From Bradyrhizobium sp. C9 (GTDB lineage: Bacteria > Pseudomonadota > Alphaproteobacteria > Rhizobiales > Xanthobacteraceae), in contig NZ_NWTG01000012.1 of assembly GCF_002532045.1 (NCBI RefSeq), positions 164,282 through 228,281 on the forward strand: 64,000 bases of DNA. The letters are read 5' to 3'. Positions 9,168 to 17,541 of the stretch are shown here, one piece after another (the stretch's first letter is position 1; every line of letters starts with the position of its first letter). The notes beneath the pieces are model-generated. The model made no database searches, had not been told where the DNA came from, and saw only the letters and a program-made list of their open reading frames with translations. Made by a program: the position numbers and the translations under genes.

Positions 9168-10388
9168 TCACTGCTTCCGGGTGCCGGCCGCAACCATCAC
9201 GCCGCTCTGCGCGACGAGTCGGCCGGCCTTGTAGACATCGCGTGGCTTGGGACGAGCGACCACGGCTTCCTGGACATGCCGGGCGTCCAGCACGACGAAA
9301 TCCGCCGTTCCGCCGACGGTGAGGCCGTAATCCTTGAGGCCGAGTGCGCGCGCTGCGTTGGTCGTGACCATGTCAAAGGCCGCGGCCAATTGATCGTCCG
9401 TGTTGAAGCCGGAGCGATAGCCGACCATCATTGCGCGTTCGAGCAGGTCGCCGTCGCCGTAGGGCCACCAGGAGTCGCGGATGTTGTCGTTGCCGGAGAA
9501 CACGGTGACGCCGGCATCGCGAAGCAGCAACACGGGCGGAAATGCGTGCGCGCCGGGAGCGTTGGTGAAAATGGCGACGCCGGCTTCGGCAAGCCGCTGC
9601 GCGGTCCGTTGAGCCACCTCGACGGCCACTTCGCCGAGCGCATAGGCATGACTGATCGTGACCTTGCCGCCAAGGCCCGACGCCTTGGTGCGTCGCGCGA
9701 TCTCCTCGATTTCCGAGATGCCCTGCAGACCGCCGTCATGCAGATGAATATCGATGCCGACGCCATGCCGCTCGGCGATCCCGAAGACGACGTCAAGATG
9801 CCCGGCGACGTCACCATCATGGCCTGCGGGATCGAGACCGCCGATCAGATCGGCGCCGGCGCGAACGGCTTCCTCAAGCAATCCGGCCGTTCCGGGCGAT
9901 GTCACGATGCCGCTCTGGGGAAACGCGACGATCTGGATTGAAACCTTCTCCCGGTGCGCGTCTCGCGCGGCGGCGATCGGTTCGAAATGTCGCAAGCCGA
10001 CCTCGGCATCGACATCCACATGGCTGCGCATGTGGGTCGTGCCCTGCGAGACGCAAAGATCGATCAGGGCCGCGGCCCGAACCGGGATCGGCTTGGCGGA
10101 GGCGAGGGCTTCCTTCTCGAACTTGACGCGCTCGCGCACGTTGAAGCCCGCGGTGCAAGGCCGATGCGGCTTCCAGTCGTCGCCGATGAAGCATTTGTCG
10201 AGGTGGATGTGGCCTTCGACCATGCCGGGGAGCACCAGGCGCCGGCCAAGATCGCGGCTTTCGCCGACTGCGCCGTAGCTTTGCGGGGACGATGCGAGCG
10301 CCACGATCTTGCCGCCGCGGACGGCGATTTCGACCAGCTGGCCGTCGGGCAGCCGTGCGTTCTGAAAGAGTGTGTCGATGGCGGTCAA
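9168..10388 (-). CDS. CodA-like amidohydrolase (cyclic amidine/ureide hydrolase, substrate unknown)
   Basis: About 406 residues, amidohydrolase superfamily, closest in layout to cytosine deaminase. Metal ligands are visible: GHIHLDKC (HxH), DIHLHDGG, TISHAYALG and SGNDNIRDSWWPYGDGD. CodA carries HCDE, with the glutamate acting as proton shuttle; here the matching segment is HLHD, so that glutamate is replaced and true cytosine deaminase activity is doubtful. I start at TTG 10388 (M-TAIDTLFQNARLPDGQ), with GGAG 7 bases upstream; a long upstream extension lies over the neighbouring gene. It follows the deacetylase gene by 17 bp. Creatinine, hydantoin or another cyclic ureide are possible substrates. 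Confidence 0.75.
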   Translation of the reverse strand: MTAIDTLFQNARLPDGQLVEIAVRGGKIVALASSPQSYGAVGESRDLGRRLVLPGMVEGHIHLDKCFIGDDWKPHRPCTAGFNVRERVKFEKEALASAKPIPVRAAALIDLCVSQGTTHMRSHVDVDAEVGLRHFEPIAAARDAHREKVSIQIVAFPQSGIVTSPGTAGLLEEAVRAGADLIGGLDPAGHDGDVAGHLDVVFGIAERHGVGIDIHLHDGGLQGISEIEEIARRTKASGLGGKVTISHAYALGEVAVEVAQRTAQRLAEAGVAIFTNAPGAHAFPPVLLLRDAGVTVFSGNDNIRDSWWPYGDGDLLERAMMVGYRSGFNTDDQLAAAFDMVTTNAARALGLKDYGLTVGGTADFVVLDARHVQEAVVARPKPRDVYKAGRLVAQSGVMVAAGTRKQ

Positions 10389-10405
10389 TTCAAGTCTCCA
10401 GTTTC

Positions 10406-11389
10406 TTATGTCGGGACGATGCCGTCGGGCAGGGCGCGTGAAAATGCCGCGATCTCGCCGGCGGTGGTGATCCAGATGTCCTCGCGCCGTGCGACGATCG
10501 CCTGCAGGGCGCGCCGCAGCGGCCGCAGCCGATGGGGTTGGCCGACCAGATATGGATGCAGCGCGATCCCCATCACCAGTGACTGCTTGGCGGATTGCGT
10601 CAGCATCTCCTCGAATGTGTCCGTGATCATGGTCGCAAACTGTTCGCCGCTGTCCTTGCGTCCGACAATCGAGGGGATGTCGTTCAGTTCCTGTGGATAG
10701 GGCACGGACAGGATCCGCCCGCCATCCCTTGTCGAGAACCACACCGGCTGATCGTCCATGCACCAGTCGAGCAGGTATTGGTAGCCCGCTTCGGCGAGGA
10801 GGTCCGGCGTGACCGCCGATTGCGAGATCCACGGACCGAGCCAGCCGAGCGGCCGGCGTCCCTCCGCCCGCGCGATGACATCCGTCGCCTCCGCGATCAG
10901 TTGCTGCTCCTCGGCAGGTGAGAGCACGCCCTGCCGTTCGGAATTGGTACGTCCATGGCCGACGACCTCGTCGCCGCGCGCGCGAAATGCGTCCATGACT
11001 TCCGGGCAGTAGTGATAGATGCTGCTGTTCGCGAGCACGGAGACCGGCAGTTTCAGTTCATCGAACAGATCGATGAGCCGCCACACGCCGACCCGGTTGC
11101 CGTAATCGCGCCAGGCGTAGTTGAGGACGTCCGGATGTGGACCGCCTGGGCAGAGTTCGGCGCCGAGTCCATCGCCGAACGCGAAATGCTCGAGGTTGAG
11201 CGCGATGTAGACCGCGAGGCGCCTTTCGCTGGGCCACAGGAAATCGGGGCGGCGCGTGATCGCGCTGTAGCGGTAGCGGTCATGAGAACGGAGACCGCGT
11301 GCCGGATCCGGCGGTTGCGCGGATGTTGCACCGCCGAGAACGCCACGCGAAGTGGCCCGCTCCGGTTCCGCTCCAGTCTCCCGTTGCAT
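10406..11389 (-). CDS. PuuE-like polysaccharide deacetylase family hydrolase
   Basis: About 327 residues with a NodB-type deacetylase barrel. The stretch RLAVYIALNLEHFAFG, then RDYGNRVGVWRLIDLFDELK, resembles the cofactor-independent allantoinase PuuE. The usual HxxxH metal pair is not intact: the segment reads VVGHGRTNSERQG. HPYLVGQPHR near the C terminus is like the allantoinase end. I start at the ATG at 11389 (MQRETGAEP) because GGAG lies 6-7 bases upstream; an ATG four codons earlier also exists. The neighbourhood points to cyclic C-N bond hydrolysis rather than sugar deacetylation. Whether the ring is allantoin or another ureide is unknown. Confidence 0.75.
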   Translation of the reverse strand: MQRETGAEPERATSRGVLGGATSAQPPDPARGLRSHDRYRYSAITRRPDFLWPSERRLAVYIALNLEHFAFGDGLGAELCPGGPHPDVLNYAWRDYGNRVGVWRLIDLFDELKLPVSVLANSSIYHYCPEVMDAFRARGDEVVGHGRTNSERQGVLSPAEEQQLIAEATDVIARAEGRRPLGWLGPWISQSAVTPDLLAEAGYQYLLDWCMDDQPVWFSTRDGGRILSVPYPQELNDIPSIVGRKDSGEQFATMITDTFEEMLTQSAKQSLVMGIALHPYLVGQPHRLRPLRRALQAIVARREDIWITTAGEIAAFSRALPDGIVPT

Positions 11390-11420
11390 TGCAATCTCCA
11401 TCCGGCGCGCGATCAGCCGC

Positions 11421-11456
11421 TTGACATTCGTCGATTTGTGAAGAAAGTTTTTACTT
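11421..11456. promoter_or_regulatory. Shared dyad operator in the divergent deacetylase/transporter promoter
   Basis: AAGAAA-GTTT-TTACTT at 11441-11456 (on the minus strand AAGTAA-AAAC-TTTCTT) is a 16-bp dyad matching the element at 17281-17296 in both half sites and spacing. TTGACA at 11421-11426 may be a plus-strand -35 box. The site lies 52 bases before the deacetylase start and 76 before the solute-binding-protein start, so one bound protein could control both directions. Confidence 0.55.
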
Positions 11457-11531
11457 CCGTCAAGGCCGCGGAGACAGCGGCAGCGGACCAGAGGCGGCTT
11501 GGGAGCCGTCGGAGCGGGAGGAATTGCAGAA

Positions 11532-12734
11532 ATGAGCTACGCTTGTACCCCCATCACCGGGTTGTGCCGCCGCGTTGTCTTGCAGGGCGCGCTCGCCATT
11601 CTCATCGGCTCTGTGCCGCTCGCGGAGCGGGTGCGGGCCGCCGAGCCGATCAAGATCGGCCTGGTCACCGCGCTGTCGGGGCAGTCGGCACGCGCCGGCG
11701 AGGCATTGACCCGCGGCGCCACGATCGCGATCGAGGAGATCAACGCCAAGGGCGGCGTGCTCGGCCGTCCGCTGGAACTGGTACGCCGTGACGATGAGAG
11801 CAATCCCGCGAAGGGGCTGACCGCCGCGCGCGAACTGATCCAGCGCGAGAAGGTCGCGGTGCTGCTCGGCGGTCTCGATACGCCGGTCCAGCTTGCGATC
11901 GTGCCGTTCGTCAACAACGTCAAGATGCCGTTCGTCGTGCCTTGGGCCGCCGGAACCAACATCACCCAGAACGGCGCCGCGTCCAACTACGTGTTCCGCG
12001 TCTCGGCGATGGACGACGAGGTCGACAAGGCGATCGTCGCATTCGCCGGCAAGACCTTCGCCGCCAAGAAGCCGGGCCTCATCCTCGTCAACAATCCCTG
12101 GGGCGAATCGAACGAGCATGGGCTGCGCGCGGCGCTGAAGGCGGCCGGGATCGAGCCGGCGGGTGTCGAGAAGTTCGAGGCGAACGATGTCGACGTGGTC
12201 GCGCAATTGTCCCGGCTCAAGCAGGCCGGCGCCGATTCCCTGTTCCTGGTCGGCAATGTCGGTCCTGCCTCGCAGGTCGTGAAATCGCTCGACCGGATGG
12301 GCTGGGCGCCGCCGATCGTGTCGCATTGGGGACCGGCCGGCGGCCGCTTCACCGAGCTCGCCGGGCCGAGCGCCGAGAGCGTCGTCTTCGTCCAGACCTA
12401 CAGCTTTTTCGGCAACCTCTCGCCGGTCGGCAAGCGCGTGCTCGCCGAGTTGCAGGCGAAGTATCCGGACATCAAGGGCGCGGCGGACGTGACGCCCGCG
12501 GTCGGCTTTGCCAACGCCTATGACAGCGTCCTGGTGATCGCCGGCGCGATCCAGAAAGCCGGCAGCACCGACCCGACCGCCATTCGCGACGGCTTCTACG
12601 GAATCGACCGGCTGGAAGGCCTGATCAAGACCTACGAGAAGCCGTTCGCCCAGGACAAGCACGATGCGCTGACGGCGCAGGACTACATCTGGGCCCATTT
12701 CGAGGACAACCACATCCTGCCGTTCAAGAACTGA
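11532..12734 (+). CDS. Branched-chain-type ABC transporter, periplasmic solute-binding protein
   Basis: About 400 residues, LivK/AmiC-like type I binding protein. An N-terminal signal segment (RRVVLQGALAILIGSVPLAE, ending near RVRAAEP) precedes PIKIGLVTALSGQSARAG. The body has the usual GGVLGRPLELVRRDDESNPA and VGFANAYDSVLVIAGAI. GGGAGGAA precedes the ATG at 11532; the 11-codon longer frame is less likely. It heads a transport operon with a LivH permease, a fused LivM-LivG-LivF protein and AllH. Such proteins also bind amides and urea, and the neighbours suggest a ureide. Confidence 0.88.
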   Translation: MSYACTPITGLCRRVVLQGALAILIGSVPLAERVRAAEPIKIGLVTALSGQSARAGEALTRGATIAIEEINAKGGVLGRPLELVRRDDESNPAKGLTAARELIQREKVAVLLGGLDTPVQLAIVPFVNNVKMPFVVPWAAGTNITQNGAASNYVFRVSAMDDEVDKAIVAFAGKTFAAKKPGLILVNNPWGESNEHGLRAALKAAGIEPAGVEKFEANDVDVVAQLSRLKQAGADSLFLVGNVGPASQVVKSLDRMGWAPPIVSHWGPAGGRFTELAGPSAESVVFVQTYSFFGNLSPVGKRVLAELQAKYPDIKGAADVTPAVGFANAYDSVLVIAGAIQKAGSTDPTAIRDGFYGIDRLEGLIKTYEKPFAQDKHDALTAQDYIWAHFEDNHILPFKN

Positions 12735-12774
12735 CGGCAGCGGTCGTCCAGCAAGCAGATCGGGGTGATCATCG

Positions 12775-13650
12775 ATGTCGTTTCTTTCGGCGATAATAAC
12801 CGGAATGGCGCTGGGGAGCATGTACGGTCTGCTCGCGCTGGGCTTTCACGTCACGTACGCCGTATCCGGCACGGTCAACTTCTCGCAGGGCAGCTCGATG
12901 ACCCTGGGAGCCGTTGCCGGATACTTCTTCCTCATCGTGTGGGGCTGGCCGGCCGCGATCGGCATCCCCGCGGTGTTGCTGGTCTGCGCGGTCTACGGCG
13001 TCCTGATTGAACGTTTCGCGGTTCGTCCGTTCGTGCTGCGCGGGTCGGAAAACTGGCTGATGGCGACCGTTGCGGTCGGCATCATCGTCGACAACGTGAT
13101 GCTGTTCGTGTTCGGCAAGGAGCCGCGCAGCTTCCCGTCGGTGCTCGCGGCCAGGCCGATCCAGATCGTGGAGGGGGCAGGGGTCTATCCGCTCCAGCTG
13201 CTGATTCCCGTGGTCGGCCTGTTGCTTGCGCTGGCGCTGCATCTGATCACCCGCCGCACGCGGCATGGCGTCGCGATGCTTGCGGTGGTGCAGAACCCCA
13301 ATGCCGCGCGGCTGATGGGCATCAACGTCAGCGGCGCCATTGCGGCGAGCTATGCGGTGTCGGCGATGCTGGCGGGCGTCGCCGCGCTGCTGATCGCGCC
13401 GCTGTTCAACGTCTCGTCCGAGATGGGCACGCTGTTCGGCATCAAGGCGTTCGCCGCCGCGATCATCGGCGGTCTTGGCAGCGCCTGGGGCGTCATGCTC
13501 GCCGGATTGTGTCTTGGCCTGATCGAGGTGTTCGCGACCAACTATCTCGGGTCGGTCTACACCCAGATCATCACATTCGCTTCCGTTATCGTCATCCTCG
13601 TCGTCATGCCGCACGGGCTGCTCGGCCGAGCTGGAGTTAAGAAGGTATGA
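12775..13650 (+). CDS. Branched-chain-type ABC transporter permease, LivH type
   Basis: A 291-residue inner-membrane protein with about eight hydrophobic segments. MALGSMYGLLALGFHVTYAV near the start and FGIKAFAAAIIGGLGSAWG in the C-terminal half are standard LivH motifs. The last bases overlap the next gene (ATGA-type overlap at 13647-13650), showing translational coupling with the fused LivM-LivG-LivF protein. It forms one half of the membrane channel. Confidence 0.93.
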   Translation: MSFLSAIITGMALGSMYGLLALGFHVTYAVSGTVNFSQGSSMTLGAVAGYFFLIVWGWPAAIGIPAVLLVCAVYGVLIERFAVRPFVLRGSENWLMATVAVGIIVDNVMLFVFGKEPRSFPSVLAARPIQIVEGAGVYPLQLLIPVVGLLLALALHLITRRTRHGVAMLAVVQNPNAARLMGINVSGAIAASYAVSAMLAGVAALLIAPLFNVSSEMGTLFGIKAFAAAIIGGLGSAWGVMLAGLCLGLIEVFATNYLGSVYTQIITFASVIVILVVMPHGLLGRAGVKKV

Positions 13651-16181
13651 CCTCGCGCGCCTCCCTTCTCGTCGCAGTCGCGGCGTTCGCGATTGCTGTC
13701 GGCTATGCCGCTGTCGCGGACAGCTATTCGGTGTTCCTGATCGCGACGATTTCGCTGACGGCGATCGGCTGCATCGGCCTCAACGTCCTGCTCGGCCTCG
13801 CGGGCCAGATTTCGCTCGGCCATATCGGCTTCATGGCGATCGGCGCATACACCACCGTGCTGCTGATGGAGAAGGCCGGCTGGCCGTACCTCGCCGCGAC
13901 GGCGGGGGCCATCGTGCTGGTCAGCATCGTCGGCGGGCTGCTCGCGATGCCGGCGCTGCGCGTGCGCGGGCCGTATCTGGCGATGGTGACGATCGCCTTC
14001 GGCTTCATCGTCGAGCATGTCACGATCGAGTGGCGCGATCTCACCGGCGGCGGCAACGGCCTGATGCTGAGCGCGCCGCCGAGCGTGTTCGGCTATGCGC
14101 TGTCCGAGCGTTCGCTTGCCATCGCCGGCGTCGTGCTGGTGTTTGCCGGCCTTATCCTGTTCGAGCGGCTGAAGCGCAGCGGCTGGGGCTATGCCATGCG
14201 CGCCGCCCGCGATACCGAGGTCGCGACGCGCTCACTTGGCATCGATCTGGTGCATGTCCGCGCCGTGGCCTTCGTGATCTCGGCGGCCGCGATGGCGCTG
14301 GCCGGCGCGCTGTTCGCACCGCTGCAGGGCTATATCAGCCCGAGCTCGTTTCCGTTCCTGCAATCGGTGCTGCTGTTGTTCGCGGTGATGGTCGGCGGCG
14401 CCGGCTCGGTGCTCGGCCCCGTGATCGGCGCAGCGCTGGTGGTGCTGCTGCCGGAAGCGCTGTCGGATCTCGCCGAGTATCGCCTGCTGGCGTTCGGCGT
14501 GTTGCTGTTCGTCGTGCTGCGCGCCGCGCCCTCCGGCATTGTCGGACTCGTGGAGCAGCTCGCGGCAAAATTCCTGCCGGCGCGCAAGTCGGTGGCCGAG
14601 CCCGCGATCGCCGCAGCGGAAACCGATGCGGCGATCCTGGAGACGCACAACGCGGCGGGGCTCGACGTGACGGATCTGTCGATCTCGTTCGGCGGCGTGC
14701 GCGCGGTCCAGGGCGTCTCGTTCAAGGCGGCGCCGGGTGCCGTCACCAGCATCATCGGTCCCAACGGCGCCGGCAAGACCAGCGCGCTCAATCTGCTCTG
14801 CGGCTTCTACCGGCCGCAGGCGGGGTCGGTGAAGCTCGGCGATCGCGATGTCACGGGCATGACGTCGCACTTGCTGGCGCGGGTCGGCGTGGCGCGCACG
14901 TTCCAGACCACGCAGCTGTTCGGCTCGCTCACGATCCTGGAGAACATCCTGTTGGCCGAGCGGGTCGGCCGGCTCGGCGGCGTTGTCTCGGCGCTGCGCA
15001 ACGCGGAGACCGAGCGTTTCGCCCGGTTCCTGCTGCGCTTTGCCGGTGTCGACGGCGACGTCGATCGCCTCGCGGATTCGTTGTCCCATGGCGAGAAGCG
15101 GCTGGTCGAGATCGCACGCGCGCTCGCGCTACGGCCCCGCATCCTGCTGCTCGACGAGCCTGCGGCCGGCCTCTCGAAGGGCGACAAGCAGCGCCTGACC
15201 GTGCTGTTGCGCCGGATCGCCGATCTCGGGATCGCCGTCATCATCGTCGAGCACGACATGCCGATGATCATGTCGTTGAGCGATCTCATCGTCGTGCTCG
15301 ACGGCGGCAAGCGCATCGCGATCGGCGATGCGGCGGCGATCCGCAACGATCCGCTGGTCCGCAAGGCCTATCTCGGCGACGCCACGCCCGGTGAGAAGAG
15401 CCGCGCGCCGCGGCCGGCACGGCAGGGGACCGCGCTTGAGGTCAAGACGCTCGATTCGTTCTATGGCCTGTCGCGCGCCCTGAACGGGATCGATCTGGTG
15501 ATCGCTCCCGGCGAGGCGGTCGCCGTGCTCGGCGCCAACGGCGCCGGCAAGACCACACTGATGCGGTCGATCGCCGGACTCGAGCCGCCGCGCTCCACGG
15601 GCGAAGTTCGGCTCGCCGAGACGCGCATCGACCGGATGCCCGCACATGTTCGTGCCCGCAATGGCGTCGTGCTGGTGCCGGAAGGGCGGCAGGTGTTTCC
15701 GGAGCTGACGGTAAAGCAGAACCTGCAGCTCGGCGCCTATGCGCGCAAGGGAATAGACCTCGATGCCGAGATCGAGGCGATGTTCGTGCGCTTCCCGCGG
15801 CTCAAGGAGCGTATCGACCAGCGCGCCGGCCTGCTGTCCGGAGGCGAGCAGCAGATGCTCGCGGTTGCACGCGGCCTCCTGACCGGGCCGAAGATCTACA
15901 TGCTGGACGAGCCATCGCTCGGGTTGGCGCCGCTCGTGGTCGATGAACTGTTCGCGTCCTTCGAGCGGCTGCGCAGCGAGGGCATGACCATCATCGTGGT
16001 CGATCAGATGGCAGGCCACGCGCTCGCGCTGGCCGACCGGGCCTATCTGCTGGAGACCGGTGCGATCCTGAAGAGCGGCGCTGCCGACATCATCGCCGAG
16101 GATCCGCTGCTCGAGGCGGCCTATCTGGGCGGTGAGGCCCAGGCCGGCGCGCCGCAACGGTTCGCGGCCCAGGCACGCTGA
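13647..16181 (+). CDS. Fused ABC transporter protein: LivM permease + LivG ATPase + LivF ATPase
   Basis: An 844-residue single open frame with three domains normally on three genes. Residues about 1-305 are a LivM permease (GLNVLLGLAGQISLGHIGFM, then LRVRGPYLAMVTIAFGFIVE). Residues about 340-570 are LivG: Walker A GPNGAGKTS at 371-379, signature LSHGEKRLVEIARAL, Walker B ILLLDEPAAGLSKGD. Residues about 590-835 are LivF: Walker A GANGAGKTT at 629-637, signature LLSGGEQQMLAVARGL, Walker B IYMLDEPSLGLAPLVV. No stop codon or frame break interrupts it. Partial LivM-LivG fusions are well known; all three together are much rarer. A short linker rich in Ala/Glu joins permease and first ATPase. Confidence 0.95.
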   Translation: MTSRASLLVAVAAFAIAVGYAAVADSYSVFLIATISLTAIGCIGLNVLLGLAGQISLGHIGFMAIGAYTTVLLMEKAGWPYLAATAGAIVLVSIVGGLLAMPALRVRGPYLAMVTIAFGFIVEHVTIEWRDLTGGGNGLMLSAPPSVFGYALSERSLAIAGVVLVFAGLILFERLKRSGWGYAMRAARDTEVATRSLGIDLVHVRAVAFVISAAAMALAGALFAPLQGYISPSSFPFLQSVLLLFAVMVGGAGSVLGPVIGAALVVLLPEALSDLAEYRLLAFGVLLFVVLRAAPSGIVGLVEQLAAKFLPARKSVAEPAIAAAETDAAILETHNAAGLDVTDLSISFGGVRAVQGVSFKAAPGAVTSIIGPNGAGKTSALNLLCGFYRPQAGSVKLGDRDVTGMTSHLLARVGVARTFQTTQLFGSLTILENILLAERVGRLGGVVSALRNAETERFARFLLRFAGVDGDVDRLADSLSHGEKRLVEIARALALRPRILLLDEPAAGLSKGDKQRLTVLLRRIADLGIAVIIVEHDMPMIMSLSDLIVVLDGGKRIAIGDAAAIRNDPLVRKAYLGDATPGEKSRAPRPARQGTALEVKTLDSFYGLSRALNGIDLVIAPGEAVAVLGANGAGKTTLMRSIAGLEPPRSTGEVRLAETRIDRMPAHVRARNGVVLVPEGRQVFPELTVKQNLQLGAYARKGIDLDAEIEAMFVRFPRLKERIDQRAGLLSGGEQQMLAVARGLLTGPKIYMLDEPSLGLAPLVVDELFASFERLRSEGMTIIVVDQMAGHALALADRAYLLETGAILKSGAADIIAEDPLLEAAYLGGEAQAGAPQRFAAQAR

Positions 16182-16196
16182 GGGAGGTGAGGGCGG

Positions 16197-17135
16197 ATGT
16201 TGGTCGGAGGCCGCGAAGCTGACGGAAGGCAGCCAGGTCGCACGAGTGCGCCCGGCGAGCGGCGTCCCGAGCTCACAGCGATCTGTGCCGATGTGGAAGT
16301 GGGGCTCCTTGCCGACAAGGCGCTTCGCGATCGCGCCGCGGGCCAGGTCGTCGCCGTGTTCGAACGTTCGTTCTACGCCGTGATCGACGGAATCTGGATC
16401 TGCGTTGGGCGGATCGGTATCGGATCGGGCCCGTTGCACGTGGTCGGCGACTTCCGATGGCCTAGATTGGCGGTCGGCGACCCCGTGCGGGTCGTGGACT
16501 CCATTCTGTGGATCGGTGCGACGCCGCTCGCAAATCTGGCAACGCGGTCCGTCTGGGCGCCGCCTGCTGCGCCACACTGGTCGACGGGCAGCCTCCGGCG
16601 CGGTCTTGAAGCCGTCGATGCCGTGTGGACCGGCGATCTGATTGCGGAGGGTCTCGCCGCGGTCGGAGCCGGACATGCTCCGGGCGACGCATCTCCGCTT
16701 GTTCGAGCCGCCATGCCTGGTCTCGCTGCACTGGAGCTAATCCTCGCAGGCTCGGATGAGAATGCGGATCGCGGGTCCGGGCTTGGCAGCCTGATCGGTC
16801 TCGGGCCGGGGCTGACGCCATCCGGCGACGATCTGATCGGCGGTGCGCTGATTGCGTTGGCCGCACTGGGACGCATCGAATCTCGCGACGCATTGTGGGA
16901 ACATTGCCGCGCGCTGCTCGACGGCACCAACGACATCAGCCGCATCCATCTGCGCGCGGCGGCGCTGGGCTACGGCGCGGCGGCACTGCACGCTGCCGTC
17001 CACGCAACGATGAGCGGGGAGGCCGCCGGATTTCGCCGCGCTCTCACGGCTCTGACGGCGATCGGACATACATCCGGACTGGATGCGTTTGCCGGCGGTC
17101 TGATCGTCCTGCGCCACGCCCTTCGCGAACGGTGA
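16197..17135 (+). CDS. allH: AllH-like (DUF2877) subunit of oxamate carbamoyltransferase
   Basis: About 312 residues matching DUF2877, the family of E. coli YlbF/AllH. The diagnostic segment GLGPGLTPSGDDLIGGALIA lies near residue 205, followed by RIHLRAAALGYGAAALH and HTSGLDAFAGGLIVL. In E. coli AllF, AllG and AllH together form oxamate carbamoyltransferase (oxalurate + phosphate to oxamate + carbamoyl phosphate). Here it closes the transporter operon, 15 bp behind the fused ABC protein, while two AllF/AllG pairs lie downstream past a terminator. Only one AllH exists in the window, so it may serve both pairs. The first 30 residues look poorly conserved and the start could be later. Confidence 0.82.
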   Translation: MLVGGREADGRQPGRTSAPGERRPELTAICADVEVGLLADKALRDRAAGQVVAVFERSFYAVIDGIWICVGRIGIGSGPLHVVGDFRWPRLAVGDPVRVVDSILWIGATPLANLATRSVWAPPAAPHWSTGSLRRGLEAVDAVWTGDLIAEGLAAVGAGHAPGDASPLVRAAMPGLAALELILAGSDENADRGSGLGSLIGLGPGLTPSGDDLIGGALIALAALGRIESRDALWEHCRALLDGTNDISRIHLRAAALGYGAAALHAAVHATMSGEAAGFRRALTALTAIGHTSGLDAFAGGLIVLRHALRER

Positions 17136-17170
17136 CGCTGTTGCCGATCGAATTTCGAGTTCTCCCAGAC

Positions 17171-17202
17171 TGCTCCGAACGAAGTTCGGAGCACTTTTTT
17201 TT
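17171..17202 (+). terminator. Rho-independent terminator after the transporter/allH operon
   Basis: A perfect 10-bp stem, TGCTCCGAAC (17171-17180) and GTTCGGAGCA (17184-17193), with a GAA loop, is followed one base later by eight T (17195-17202). This is the clearest intrinsic terminator in the window and separates the liv-allH unit from the allFG operon. Confidence 0.92.
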
Positions 17203-17274
17203 AAGGCGGATTTCGCTCCGGCCGGTCCGCTGTTCGAGCGGATACGGAAATTCGCATTTTCCGGGAATCCGGTC

Positions 17275-17304
17275 TTGACGAAGTAAGTGTTTTCTTATTT
17301 ACTT
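17275..17304 (+). promoter_or_regulatory. Promoter and dyad operator of the all operon
   Basis: TTGACG (17275-17280) is a -35-like box. Immediately after it comes AAGTAA-GTGT-TTTCTT (17281-17296), the same 16-bp dyad as at 11441-11456, and a further TTACTT at 17299-17304 makes a second, wider inverted repeat with the first AAGTAA. The site ends 38 bases before the first start codon of the operon. The position fits repression. Confidence 0.6.
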
Positions 17305-17342
17305 GGACGCAACGAAAACGAAACTTGATTAGGGCGGAGACG

Positions 17343-17531
17343 ATGACGGATCAGGATAGGCCGCAGTATCAGCAGTTGCTGGCGCGTAAGGTCGAAGTCG
17401 TGAATGTCGGGCTTGAGGGGTTCGTGAAGGACCTCCGCGACTGCGGCATCGACGTCGTTCACGTCGACTGGAAGCCGTCGGCGGGCGGCGATCCGCAGAT
17501 GGCGGCCCTGCTCGCGAAGCTCGGTGTGTGA
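17343..17531 (+). CDS. Small FdrA-like protein (62 residues)
   Basis: A short protein reading LARKVEVVNVGLEGFVKDL then GIDVVHVDWKPSAGGDPQM. Similar 60-70-residue reading frames annotated as FdrA-domain proteins occur next to FdrA/DUF1116 genes. The segment VVHVDWKPSAGGDP is also the kind of sequence found at the end of acyl-CoA-synthetase-like FdrA proteins. GGAG lies 4-5 bases before the ATG at 17343. It is the first gene of the operon, 10 bp before AllG1. It may be an accessory subunit of the carbamoyltransferase; no function is established to my knowledge. Confidence 0.75.
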   Translation: MTDQDRPQYQQLLARKVEVVNVGLEGFVKDLRDCGIDVVHVDWKPSAGGDPQMAALLAKLGV

Positions 17532-17541
17532 GGGCGCACCG

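Noticed and set aside
9168..10388. Cytosine deaminase (codA)
   Set aside because: The proton-shuttle glutamate of HCDE is not conserved; only the superfamily and layout fit.
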